From JACOMS01 sp051252005 (GTDB taxonomy: Bacteria > Pseudomonadota > Alphaproteobacteria > Caulobacterales > Maricaulaceae), in assembly GCA_051252005.1 (NCBI GenBank), contig JBPOEZ010000004.1, positions 248,001 to 312,000 on the forward strand: a stretch of 64,000 nucleotides of DNA, in the 5' to 3' direction. The position numbers were made by a program, and so were the translations under genes. The notes beneath the pieces were generated by a model that worked only from the letters and a program-made list of their open reading frames with translations, was not told the origin of the DNA and made no database searches. Shown here piece after piece: positions 17,196 through 25,008 of the stretch. The number at the start of each line of letters is the position of its first letter. Positions within the stretch are counted from its first letter, which is position 1.

Positions 17196-17342
17196 ATGAT
17201 TGTTGGGACGGGGATTGGGTATTTGCTTTATCAGAAGACGCAAAATATCGCCCTTGCAGTTTTGGCGGCTGCCGCTATTACCGTGGCCGGATATGGACTT
17301 GAAGTTTGGCTTAAATCAGTGATGGGAAACCCTAAAAAATGA
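17196..17342 (+). CDS. Small membrane protein translationally coupled to the nitroreductase gene
   Basis: A 48-residue reading frame begins MIVGTGIGYLLYQKTQN and has one clear hydrophobic segment (IALAVLAAAAITVAGYG) plus a short one at the N-terminus. It ends in KSVMGNPKK. The stop overlaps the next start as ATGA (17339-17342), which supports real translation. The open frame extends upstream to 17142 without another ATG, and the residues PLFGA just before the ATG look protein-like, so the true N-terminus may lie upstream or be damaged. A GGGG run lies 16 bases upstream. Confidence 0.5.
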   Translation: MIVGTGIGYLLYQKTQNIALAVLAAAAITVAGYGLEVWLKSVMGNPKK

Positions 17343-18028
17343 CCTTGAAAACAGACAAATGCGAAAGCGTCACTGACGCACTCAACACACGAATTACGGT
17401 GCGTGATTTCCTTGAGACACCTGTTCCTAATGATGTTTTGACAGGGATTTTTGAAACCGCGCGGCGCACGGCTTCCGGCGGGAACCTACAGCCTTGGCGC
17501 GTGCATGTGATGACAGGCGAGCCGCTGGACGCGTTTCGCAATGACTGTATCGGAAAGCTTATGCAGGGCCAGATGGAAGATCAGACTTACCCTGCCTACC
17601 CAAGCCCGCTTTGGGAGCCGCAACGTTCATGGCGCTATAAGCTCGGCGAAGATATGTACGGCCTTGTTGGTATTGCCAAGGACGACAAAGCGGGGCGTAT
17701 GCGCTGGCTCGCGAATAATGTTCGCTTCTTTGGCGCGCCCGTGGGCATCATCATTACGGGCAATGTTAAGCTCGGTATGCCGCAGCATTTGGACGTCGGC
17801 ATATATGTGCAGAGCCTTATGCTTCTTGCGCGCGAAGCCGGATTACATACTGCGCCGCAAGGGTGGTGGAGAAGCTGGCCTGACACGTCGCGTAAGCACC
17901 TTGATTTCCCTGATGACGAAACCGTTTTGGTGGGCATGTCGCTGGGCTATGGCAATCCGGAAGCGCCTGTGAATGACTTGATGGCTGACCGTGCTGAGCT
18001 TGAAGAGCTCGTGCATTTTTATAGCTAA
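17339..18028 (+). CDS. Nitroreductase family protein
   Basis: This is an FMN- and NAD(P)H-dependent oxidoreductase of the NfsB/FRase-like superfamily. The FMN-binding N-terminus has TRITVRDFLE and ARRTASGGNLQPWRVHV. The middle has GAPVGIIITGN, and DVGIYVQSLMLLAREAGL is the dimer-interface helix. SLGYGNPEAPVN near the end is the typical FMN-phosphate loop. The 229 residues are complete. The physiological substrate is unknown. Coupled to the small membrane protein upstream by a 4-base overlap. Confidence 0.88.
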   Translation: MTLKTDKCESVTDALNTRITVRDFLETPVPNDVLTGIFETARRTASGGNLQPWRVHVMTGEPLDAFRNDCIGKLMQGQMEDQTYPAYPSPLWEPQRSWRYKLGEDMYGLVGIAKDDKAGRMRWLANNVRFFGAPVGIIITGNVKLGMPQHLDVGIYVQSLMLLAREAGLHTAPQGWWRSWPDTSRKHLDFPDDETVLVGMSLGYGNPEAPVNDLMADRAELEELVHFYS

Positions 18029-18103
18029 ATTCAATTCTTCCCAAAATTTAACTTTTATATCACGACGCTTGTCGTATATAGCTTCCCAAGAGGGAGATTT
18101 GAA

Positions 18104-18181
18104 ATGTCTGCATTTGAACTTTTGAAGAACGTATCCATCACAGTCGTCCTGTTTATGATGGTGTTTTTCCTAGGCGGTTAA
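18104..18181 (+). CDS. Predicted 25-residue membrane peptide
   Basis: The frame MSAFELLKNVSITVVLFMMV ends FFLGG-stop. It has a strong ribosome site (GAGGGAG, about 7 bases before the ATG), a single membrane-length hydrophobic segment, and a terminator 10 bases after its stop. These three signs together suggest a genuine small gene rather than chance. No known family; single-helix peptides of this size often modulate a membrane complex. Confidence 0.5.
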   Translation: MSAFELLKNVSITVVLFMMVFFLGG

Positions 18182-18191
18182 GGCCGTTTGC

Positions 18192-18215
18192 AAAAACTGC
18201 GCTAGCGCGGTTTTT
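18192..18215. terminator. Bidirectional terminator between the small peptide gene and the LacI gene
   Basis: AAAAACTGCG and CGCGGTTTTT form a hairpin around CTAG, with A and T tracts on both sides, so it can work in both directions. The stop codon of the minus-strand LacI gene lies in the loop. Confidence 0.75.
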
Positions 18216-19209
18216 GTGTGGAATCTCGCACGATAAGCTTGTGCTCTAACAGGCCTGTCTCTGGCGTGTCCTCGTCTTCTTTTTTCTGTACCAATAATTT
18301 TGCGGCTTGATAGCCCATTGTCCGGATCGGTTGTTGTATAGTCGTCAGATGCGGCGTGATGATCGTTGCGAGCGGCGTATCATCAAAGCCGCAAAGCGAA
18401 ATATCTTCTGGAATTTTAATGCCCTTTTTATTGGCAGCGGAGACAACGCCGGTCGCCATATCGTCATTACTTGCGAAAATAGCCGTGGGCAGTTTTGGAA
18501 GGCTGAAAAGGGTTTCGCCTGCAGCAACGCCCGACGTATAGGTAAATGCTCCCTCTGTGATATAGGCCTGATTGACGGAGAGTCCTGCGCCGTTCATTGC
18601 CGCTGTAAACCCGTCATATCGCAAGGCGCTAGCGCCGTGGGCTTCGGGGCCTTTGATGAAGCCAATATCTTTGTGGCCAAGGCCTATTAAATACTCTGTC
18701 ATTTCGTAGGCGGCTTTGAAGTCATCCATGCGAATATTACGGACATCGTCATGCGGCATTGAGGGTGCGACGGGGACGTAAGGAATTCGTAGCGCTTTGA
18801 TTTGGCTGACAATTTTGGACGAATCACACACTGGTGGCAGGAGGATTACCCCGTCTACGGGCAGACGGCGGAGGGTTGTTTCAATGCCGGCTAGGGAGTC
18901 AGGATTAGTCATGTCAATCGGCTCGACGATCAGATGATAACCGGCCTCGCGGCAAGCCTGCGTTGCGCCTTTTTGTATAGTCGCAATAAAGCCCGGACTT
19001 GGGATGTCATAAAGGAGCGCGATCAAATAGGACTTAGATCCGGCGAGGCCTCGCGCAGCTAGGCTGGGAGAATAGTTTAAGTCTTTTGCAGCGGCCTGCA
19101 CTTTGACACGGGTTTTTTCGGCAACATTAGGTTCGCCGTTAAGAACGCGGGAGACGGTCTTTATTGATACGCCCGCGAGCTTTGCTACATCCGATATAGT
19201 TGATTTCAT
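18202..19209 (-). CDS. LacI-family transcriptional regulator
   Basis: The N-terminal DNA-binding domain is textbook LacI: TISDVAKLAGVSIKTVSRVL, then a hinge with LNYSPSLAARGL (residues 1-60). The periplasmic-binding-protein-like effector domain follows, with NDDMATGVVSAANKKG and CGFDDTPLATIITPHLTTI. The 335 residues are standard, so it should bind a sugar or related small ligand. No sugar genes adjoin it. It overlaps the acyltransferase gene upstream on the same strand by 4 bases, which makes their co-translation likely. The regulated target is unknown. Confidence 0.93.
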   Translation of the reverse strand: MKSTISDVAKLAGVSIKTVSRVLNGEPNVAEKTRVKVQAAAKDLNYSPSLAARGLAGSKSYLIALLYDIPSPGFIATIQKGATQACREAGYHLIVEPIDMTNPDSLAGIETTLRRLPVDGVILLPPVCDSSKIVSQIKALRIPYVPVAPSMPHDDVRNIRMDDFKAAYEMTEYLIGLGHKDIGFIKGPEAHGASALRYDGFTAAMNGAGLSVNQAYITEGAFTYTSGVAAGETLFSLPKLPTAIFASNDDMATGVVSAANKKGIKIPEDISLCGFDDTPLATIITPHLTTIQQPIRTMGYQAAKLLVQKKEDEDTPETGLLEHKLIVRDSTQKPR

Positions 19210-20006
19210 GTGCCAAGCCCTTCGACGATGTGCCGGATGATTGCCGTGGCTTCGTCAGCATTTTTCGGCAAGCTTTGCGGGTCAATTTTTTCGCCAAACG
19301 TCATACCGAATTCATAGCCCTTTTTATTCAACAGTTCCTGAAACAAAGTGATGTCTCTCAGTTCGTTATGGATCAGGGAGAGCAGATAATAAAGCCATGA
19401 ATTTCGGGCCTTAATATGTAGGGGAATGACAGGCGCGTTATATTTTTTTGCGAGCATAGCGGCGGAGCTTTCCCACGGTTTATCAGTGAGGCCTTTCCAG
19501 CCCATTGTGGCTAAGACGCCAGACGGAAATATGACCACGCATTTTTCCGCTTCGAGAGCGGCTTTGACGGCCATTAAAGTTTGTTTGGTTTTGGCAAGGC
19601 TGCGCTTATCTTTGACCCACTCAACGGGAATAATGATGTCATCGCCGCTCGGCATGACACGAAGGGCGTCAGCATTGGCTAGGTAAACATGTTCCGGCCG
19701 TTTAGCGTGTATGGCCTTAAAAATAGCCATTCCGTCCGCGAGACCTGTGGGGTGGTTGCTGATGAGGATGCAGCGTCCTGTTGCTGGAAGGCTCTCAAGG
19801 CCTGTCACAGTGACTTTGGGGGATATTTGGCGCGTAACAAGATCAAAGGAGGCGTGGCCGCTTTTATCGTGAATGGAATCTGCCATTTCAACGGCTTTGC
19901 CATAAGAGAGCATGCGGTAAAGCAGAGGGCGGACAAGCTTGAACAGCCGTTCTCGGGCCATTAAGTTTCTGGCTCTTTCTTGGATGAGTTGCTCGACAAT
20001 ATGCAT
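19206..20006 (-). CDS. Lysophospholipid acyltransferase family protein (PlsC-like)
   Basis: The 266-residue protein has the acyltransferase motif NHPTGLADG (NHxxxxD-like, with Pro after His), followed by FPSGVLATM and a third block VIPLHIKARNS. It resembles the PlsC/hemolysin-type acyltransferases that act on lysophosphatidate or ornithine lipids. There is no N-terminal membrane segment of clear length; a hydrophobic WLYYLLSLI lies near residue 200. Its stop overlaps the LacI start. The acceptor is unknown. Confidence 0.8.
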   Translation of the reverse strand: MHIVEQLIQERARNLMARERLFKLVRPLLYRMLSYGKAVEMADSIHDKSGHASFDLVTRQISPKVTVTGLESLPATGRCILISNHPTGLADGMAIFKAIHAKRPEHVYLANADALRVMPSGDDIIIPVEWVKDKRSLAKTKQTLMAVKAALEAEKCVVIFPSGVLATMGWKGLTDKPWESSAAMLAKKYNAPVIPLHIKARNSWLYYLLSLIHNELRDITLFQELLNKKGYEFGMTFGEKIDPQSLPKNADEATAIIRHIVEGLGT

Positions 20007-20050
20007 AAGAGTCTTTTATAGCGAATTTGAACGCAGTTAGGGATAAAAAT

Positions 20051-20554
20051 ATGTCGAAGCACGAACCTTTAAACGTATTGTTTTTATGCACAGGAAATTC
20101 GGCGCGGTCGATCTTGTCTGAAGCCCTCCTCAATGATTTAGGCGCGTCTCGCTTTAAGGCTTATTCTGCAGGAAGCCGCCCAAGCGGTATTCCGCACCCT
20201 GATGCTCTCGCGCACCTCATAGCCAAAGGGCATGAAGTTTCTACCTATAGCTCTAAGAGCTGGGATGTTTTTGCAAAAGACGATGCGCCCGTGATGGATA
20301 TTATTGTGACAGTGTGCGGGAGCGCTGCGGGTGAGGTCTGTCCCGTTTGGCCTTATCGTCCTGGCCATAAGCCGATAACGGTGCATTGGGGCGCGGATGA
20401 TCCGGCGCATGTTGAACCGCTTGCCGCGCGCCAAAAGGCTTTTGCGCAGGTTTATGATTTATGCCGCGCGCGGATAAACGCTTTGCTGGCTTTGCCTCAT
20501 GAGGCTTTGCGTGACCGTTCCGCTTTGCAGGCGATCTCTGAAATACAGGCATAA
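20051..20554 (+). CDS. arsC: Arsenate reductase, low-molecular-weight phosphatase family
   Basis: The protein has the phosphatase-type loop CTGNSARS near the N-terminus and two further cysteines in TVCG and EVCPVWP, the three-cysteine arrangement of thioredoxin-coupled ArsC. This reduces arsenate to arsenite in the cytosol. I start at the ATG at 20051, with an AGGGAT site 8 bases upstream, rather than the TTG at 20027; product 167 residues. No arsenite pump or ArsR is adjacent. A terminator follows directly. Confidence 0.82.
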   Translation: MSKHEPLNVLFLCTGNSARSILSEALLNDLGASRFKAYSAGSRPSGIPHPDALAHLIAKGHEVSTYSSKSWDVFAKDDAPVMDIIVTVCGSAAGEVCPVWPYRPGHKPITVHWGADDPAHVEPLAARQKAFAQVYDLCRARINALLALPHEALRDRSALQAISEIQA

Positions 20555-20555
20555 A

Positions 20556-20580
20556 AAAACCGCCCAGGAGGGGCGGTTTT
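20556..20580. terminator. Bidirectional terminator between convergent arsC and channel gene
   Basis: AAAACCGCCC and GGGCGGTTTT form a perfect 10-base stem around AGGAG, flanked by A and T runs on both sides, serving the two converging genes. Confidence 0.9.
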
Positions 20581-20598
20581 CGTTAATTTGTGAGCATA

Positions 20599-21807
20599 TT
20601 ATTTTTTGCGCGTGCTCGTCTTAGCAGGCCACCACTCTTGGAGCTTTTTACCGGCCCATTCGCGTCCGCCCATACCGAAGGCAATTGCGCCGCCAAGTCC
20701 GGCAGCAACAGCGCCGGCCATGACAGAGTATGTGAAGGCTGTGTTCACTATGTCTTTGCCGAGCTGCATAGTTTCAAGACCCATAAATGTGACAATAACG
20801 ATTGTCGCATATTTGATGATCTTGGCGGCAAGTTCGCCGGATGTCTGAGCAACTAGCTTTGAGACAAAGTTGGCAATGAAGACGCCGATACCAATGATGA
20901 TCGCGCCGAGTACAACACGTCCGCCGACACCGAGAATCTGATTGAACACCTCTGTTAGGCGGTCAATACCAAGGGCTTCCATAGCGGCGATGAGGCCCAT
21001 AAGGACGATACCAACAAAAGCAATCGTTGCAATGATCTGTGACGGCACAAAGTTCGGTCCATCGCCGTCAAGGCTAGCGACTGTGTTGATTGACTTATCA
21101 ACGCCAAGCGCCGGAAGCGTGGTCTTTACAAGCTTGGATACAAACCGTCCGATAAAGACAGCTACGCCTAGTATTGCGGCGGCGCCGACAATGTTCGGGA
21201 TGTAGTAGAGTACGGTTCCGAGCATGCCGGAAACTTTGTCACTAAAGCCGGGAATGTCCCAGATACCGATAGCGGTAATCGCGAATAGGATAATGACAAC
21301 GGCTTTGGCAAGGCCGCCAAGGCTGTTGGCTATAGAGTTACCTGATGCAGGTGTTTTCTCATCTTCGACAACACCGAAGCGGGAGGCGAGCGTATCTATT
21401 TGTGCGACTTCGAGCGTGCTCGTCAAAGCGTTCTTAACAACATTTGACAGCACTACGCCGACGGCAAAAACTACCATACCGATGATTAGCTGCGGTAAGT
21501 AGTTAAAAATATTATCCATCATGCCGTTGAGGAAACCAAGCTGTTCGGACAGAACTGGGAACTGGCTGAGGCCCATAAGGATGAAAACAAGCAACAAGAC
21601 CCAGAATACGGCCTTAGACAGAGACTTGCCAATATTGCCGCCTGTGGATTGGGCTTTGCGACCAATGCCTGTGCGGTTTATAGCGCTTGAGATAAGCATG
21701 GCGGCTAACTTTGATATGAAATAGCCGAAGAATATTGTGAGCGCCGCTAAAACGGGACCTACGGCCCCATCGGGCAGAAAGCTAAAATGTTGTGAGAGTT
21801 GGTCCAT
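20599..21807 (-). CDS. Mechanosensitive channel-like protein with repeated TM-helix units
   Basis: The 402 residues contain a recurring unit of a membrane helix plus a GxxxxNxVxKxV-type amphipathic piece: GMVVFAVGVVLSNVVKNALT, GVAVFIGRFVSKLVKTTLPA and GIGVFIANFVSKLVAQTSGE. This matches the conserved TM-helix repeat found in MscS-related and cyanobacterial channel-like proteins, but there is no typical MscS beta domain at the end; instead the tail is GGREWAGKKLQEWWPA. A pore function is therefore plausible but unproven. Five to nine membrane segments are visible. Confidence 0.75.
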   Translation of the reverse strand: MDQLSQHFSFLPDGAVGPVLAALTIFFGYFISKLAAMLISSAINRTGIGRKAQSTGGNIGKSLSKAVFWVLLLVFILMGLSQFPVLSEQLGFLNGMMDNIFNYLPQLIIGMVVFAVGVVLSNVVKNALTSTLEVAQIDTLASRFGVVEDEKTPASGNSIANSLGGLAKAVVIILFAITAIGIWDIPGFSDKVSGMLGTVLYYIPNIVGAAAILGVAVFIGRFVSKLVKTTLPALGVDKSINTVASLDGDGPNFVPSQIIATIAFVGIVLMGLIAAMEALGIDRLTEVFNQILGVGGRVVLGAIIIGIGVFIANFVSKLVAQTSGELAAKIIKYATIVIVTFMGLETMQLGKDIVNTAFTYSVMAGAVAAGLGGAIAFGMGGREWAGKKLQEWWPAKTSTRKK

Positions 21808-21932
21808 GTGTGGAGACCTCCATTTAAATTATTATGTAATTAGGCCCCAAAGGAAGCCCCCCAATGCGGGTATGAGCCGCGCCTTATGTTACAGATTAGT
21901 CATCTTTACTTAAACGAGGGATGAACAACCCA

Positions 21933-22022
21933 AAACCCTATTATAGCTGATTCTTTGGAATGTGTACGTTTCGCGCGCTTTCAGCCGCGAAAGAAATGAA
22001 GCACACCCAAGGATTAGGGTTT
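21933..22022. repeat. Long hairpin/cruciform upstream of the small protein and zapE genes
   Basis: AAACCCTA (21933-21940) pairs perfectly with TAGGGTTT (22015-22022). Inside it, GTGT/ACAC and TTTCGCG/CGCGAAA make a continuing stem with internal loops. The element spans about 90 bases in the 247-base gap between the channel gene and the small ORF at 22055. It could be a structured leader, a small RNA or a repeat element. No T tract follows, so it is not a simple terminator. Confidence 0.4.
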
Positions 22023-22054
22023 CACAAAGGCGGCGTAGAGGTTAGTTAAACCTT

Positions 22055-22162
22055 ATGAGTCCTGCGCCTATCAAAAACAAACCTCTGTTCTGGCTTGTCT
22101 TCCTATTTGCGTTTGGCCTCTTGGCGCTCGCTATTGTGAGGTTGAAACTCTTTGGCAATTGA
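22055..22162 (+). CDS. Small single-helix membrane protein upstream of zapE
   Basis: The 35-residue frame begins MSPAPIKNKPLFW, has one hydrophobic helix (LVFLFAFGLLALAIV) and ends RLKLFGN. It stops 13 bases before the zapE ATG, with the zapE ribosome site GAGGGG overlapping its stop, so the two may be co-translated. The start codon has no strong ribosome site. Family not recognised. Confidence 0.45.
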   Translation: MSPAPIKNKPLFWLVFLFAFGLLALAIVRLKLFGN

Positions 22163-22175
22163 GGGGCAAACATTG

Positions 22176-23309
22176 ATGTCGGGTGTGGAGGATGAATTAG
22201 AAAGCCGGATTGCACGGGGGGACCTTATGGCTGACCCAGTGCAGCTACGCGCCGCGAAAGAGCTTGACGCGCTACTCGTGCGTCTTGACGGTTTTCCGCC
22301 GCGCCGCCGTATGTTTTGGGAACAACTCGACGCGCCGAAAGGGCTTTATGTCTGGGGCGGTGTAGGGCGCGGGAAATCCATGTTGATGGACTGGTTTTTT
22401 GAGCGAGTAGAGACCCGTAGGAAAAAACGCGTTCATTTCCATGCCTTTATGATTGACGTGCATAAGCGCATTAATGCGTGGCGAAAGCTCTCTAAAGCTG
22501 AGCGGCGCGCTTCTGATAATCATGTGCGCGGCGCGGGTGATGACCCGATCGCGCCGACGGCAAAAGCGATTGCTCGGGAGGCGCGAGTTTTGTGTTTTGA
22601 CGAGTTTCATGTCACTGACATTGCAGACGCGATGATATTGTCTCGGCTTTTTGAAGCCTTATGGAAGAGGGGTGTCGTTGTTGTCGCAACGTCAAACCGA
22701 GAGCCGGAGGCTCTTTACAAAAACGGGCTAAATCGAGCTTTGTTTGAGCCCTTCATTGAAATTTTAAAAGCGAATATGATCGTCCATGAGTTTAGCGGAG
22801 ATATGGATCACAGGCTCCGGCAGCTTGAAGCTGCGCCGGTCTTTTATTCGCCTTTGGGAAAAGATGTGGACGTGGCTTTGATGGCGGCGTGGAACCGCTT
22901 AACTGGACAGGCAAAACCAAAAGAGACTACGCTCAAAGTGCAGGGGCGTGAGTTACATTTGCGCCGCACGGCATCAGGCACGGTTTGGGCAGGTTTTGAG
23001 CGCCTTTGTGGTCAACCGCTCGGCGCGGCGGATTTCTTGCTCTTGGCGGAGTCCTTTCAAACCATTATTTTAGAAAATGTCCCGCAAATGGGCCCCAATA
23101 TGAGAAATGAAGCGAAGCGGTTTGTGACCTTGATTGACGCGCTTTATGAAACACGGACAAAGTTGATTATGAGCGCTGAAGCGGAGCCCGAGGACCTTTA
23201 TGTCGACGGAACGGGCGCGTTTGAATTTGAACGAACGGCAAGCCGTCTGATCGAAATGCGAAGCGTGGAATATCTAGGTGCAGAGCGGATCATGGGCGAA
23301 ACAGGGTAG
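22176..23309 (+). CDS. zapE: Cell division protein ZapE (AFG1-type ATPase)
   Basis: ZapE is an AAA-type ATPase that modulates the Z ring and is related to mitochondrial AFG1/LACE1. Walker A is GGVGRGKSMLMD (about residues 61-72) and Walker B is LCFDEFHVTDIADA. ATSNREPEALYKNGLNR is a conserved family block, and the C-terminal region has RFVTLIDALYE. I use the ATG at 22176 with GAGGGG before it (377 residues); an upstream TTG at 22152 is in frame. The amidase gene follows after 9 bases. Confidence 0.94.
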   Translation: MSGVEDELESRIARGDLMADPVQLRAAKELDALLVRLDGFPPRRRMFWEQLDAPKGLYVWGGVGRGKSMLMDWFFERVETRRKKRVHFHAFMIDVHKRINAWRKLSKAERRASDNHVRGAGDDPIAPTAKAIAREARVLCFDEFHVTDIADAMILSRLFEALWKRGVVVVATSNREPEALYKNGLNRALFEPFIEILKANMIVHEFSGDMDHRLRQLEAAPVFYSPLGKDVDVALMAAWNRLTGQAKPKETTLKVQGRELHLRRTASGTVWAGFERLCGQPLGAADFLLLAESFQTIILENVPQMGPNMRNEAKRFVTLIDALYETRTKLIMSAEAEPEDLYVDGTGAFEFERTASRLIEMRSVEYLGAERIMGETG

Positions 23310-23318
23310 GAGACAGGC

Positions 23319-24944
23319 ATGTCACTTTTGAAATACGGACTTAGCATCGCTTTGATCGCGGCGACGGGGTGTTCGCAATCGCCAAACGGCGAACCTGCCA
23401 CGGTTGAGCAAACGGTAGATAATAAATCATATGTGGCGAGCGAGTTTTTGTCGAAATCCTTACCGGAACTGGCGGACGCAATTAATGCTGGGGATCTAAC
23501 ATCCGAAGCCTTGGTTGAGGCTTATATCGCTCGCATGGACATGATCGATAAAAACGGCCCGAGATTGCAGTCCATTTTAACAGTGAATCCTGATGCATTA
23601 GCTACCGCAAAGCGCCTCGACGCACGGCGCGCGGCTGGCGAAATTGTAGGGCCACTTCACGGGCTGCCGATTGTCCTGAAAGATAATATAGAAACAAAAG
23701 ATTCGATGCCCACCACAGCTGGCGCGCTTGCACTTAGAGACAATGTTACAGGCAGGGATTCCCCGCTTGTTGCGGGACTGCGCAATTCAGGCGCGATCAT
23801 TATGGGGAAAACCAATCTGTCCCAGTGGGCAAATTTCCGCTCCAATCAATCCATGAGTGGGTGGAGCGCGATTGGCGGACAGGTTCGCAATCCGCACATG
23901 CTTGACCGCAATCCGTGCGGCTCCAGTTCTGGCTCTGGAGCTGCTGTTGCGGCGTCTCTCGCGGCGGGCGCGGTCGGAACGGAAACCAACGGCTCGATTA
24001 TTTGTCCGTCCAATGTTAACGGCATTGTCGGGTTTAAGCCTACCGTAGGGCTTGTTTCGCAAGAGTACATCATCCCAATTTCGTCCACACAAGACACAGC
24101 AGGGCCGATGACAAAAACCGTCAAAGGCGCGGCTATGATGCTCACGGCGATGGCGACAGGTGACAAGAAAGCGGATTACACTGCAGGGCTTGATGCGGAC
24201 AGCCTTAAAGGTCTGCGTATCGGTGTTTTGAATTACTCCAGAGGTTCTAATCCAGATATTCATAACCGCTTTGAAGTGGCCGCCGCCGATATGGAGCGGG
24301 CCGGCGCTATTCTGGTTTCTATTGATGAGTTTTCACCAGACACGGAGAATTTTGGCGGCAAGTCCTTTGATATTCTAAAATATGAGTTCAAAGCCACACT
24401 CAATGACTATCTGGCATCGACGCCGGAGGTCGTGACAACACGCACGCTTGCCGATATTATTGTTTTTAATAAAGAGAACGCGGATATTGAACTGGCTTTG
24501 TTTGGGCAGGACATCCTGCAAGCCTCAGACGCTATGGGGCCGCTCACAGATGAAGCTTATATCAAAGCCCGCGCTGATATCCTCTCTGCGACGCGGGAAA
24601 AGGGTCTTGATAAACTCCTATCGGATTACAACGTAGATGTGCTGATCTCGCCTTCGGGGCCTGTCGCAGGTAGAATTGATCCGGTGAACGGCGATGTTTG
24701 GCCAAGCTGGGCCGGAGCCGGCGGGCTTGCAGCCCGCGCTGGGTACCCGCATTTATCCGTCCCTATGGGCACGGTTCACGGCGTGCCTGTTGGGGTTTCT
24801 TTCATCGGCGGCGCCAATCAAGACGCACAGGTTTTGTCCTATGGCTATGCCTATGAACAAGTCACGCGCCACCGCGCCGACCCGCAATATCTGCCGAACG
24901 CAGAGGCAAGGCCTGAAATCCGTAAGGCGATGATGCGCGATTAG
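23319..24944 (+). CDS. Amidase-signature lipoprotein
   Basis: The protein starts with a lipoprotein signal (SLLKYGLSIALIAATGC), so it should be membrane-anchored and face the periplasm. The catalytic triad of the amidase signature family is complete: Lys in GLPIVLKDNIETKD, and the Ser pair in CGSSSGSGAAVAASL and GTETNGSIICPSN. Its 541 residues exceed GatA and it lacks the tRNA context, so it is a general amidase or peptide amidase of unknown substrate. It follows zapE closely and may be co-transcribed. Confidence 0.9.
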   Translation: MSLLKYGLSIALIAATGCSQSPNGEPATVEQTVDNKSYVASEFLSKSLPELADAINAGDLTSEALVEAYIARMDMIDKNGPRLQSILTVNPDALATAKRLDARRAAGEIVGPLHGLPIVLKDNIETKDSMPTTAGALALRDNVTGRDSPLVAGLRNSGAIIMGKTNLSQWANFRSNQSMSGWSAIGGQVRNPHMLDRNPCGSSSGSGAAVAASLAAGAVGTETNGSIICPSNVNGIVGFKPTVGLVSQEYIIPISSTQDTAGPMTKTVKGAAMMLTAMATGDKKADYTAGLDADSLKGLRIGVLNYSRGSNPDIHNRFEVAAADMERAGAILVSIDEFSPDTENFGGKSFDILKYEFKATLNDYLASTPEVVTTRTLADIIVFNKENADIELALFGQDILQASDAMGPLTDEAYIKARADILSATREKGLDKLLSDYNVDVLISPSGPVAGRIDPVNGDVWPSWAGAGGLAARAGYPHLSVPMGTVHGVPVGVSFIGGANQDAQVLSYGYAYEQVTRHRADPQYLPNAEARPEIRKAMMRD

Positions 24945-25008
24945 GCCTAACCCGCATTGATATCCCCGTTTTGTCTTGTATGGTGGCGCAAAATAAAAGG
25001 GGAATTTC

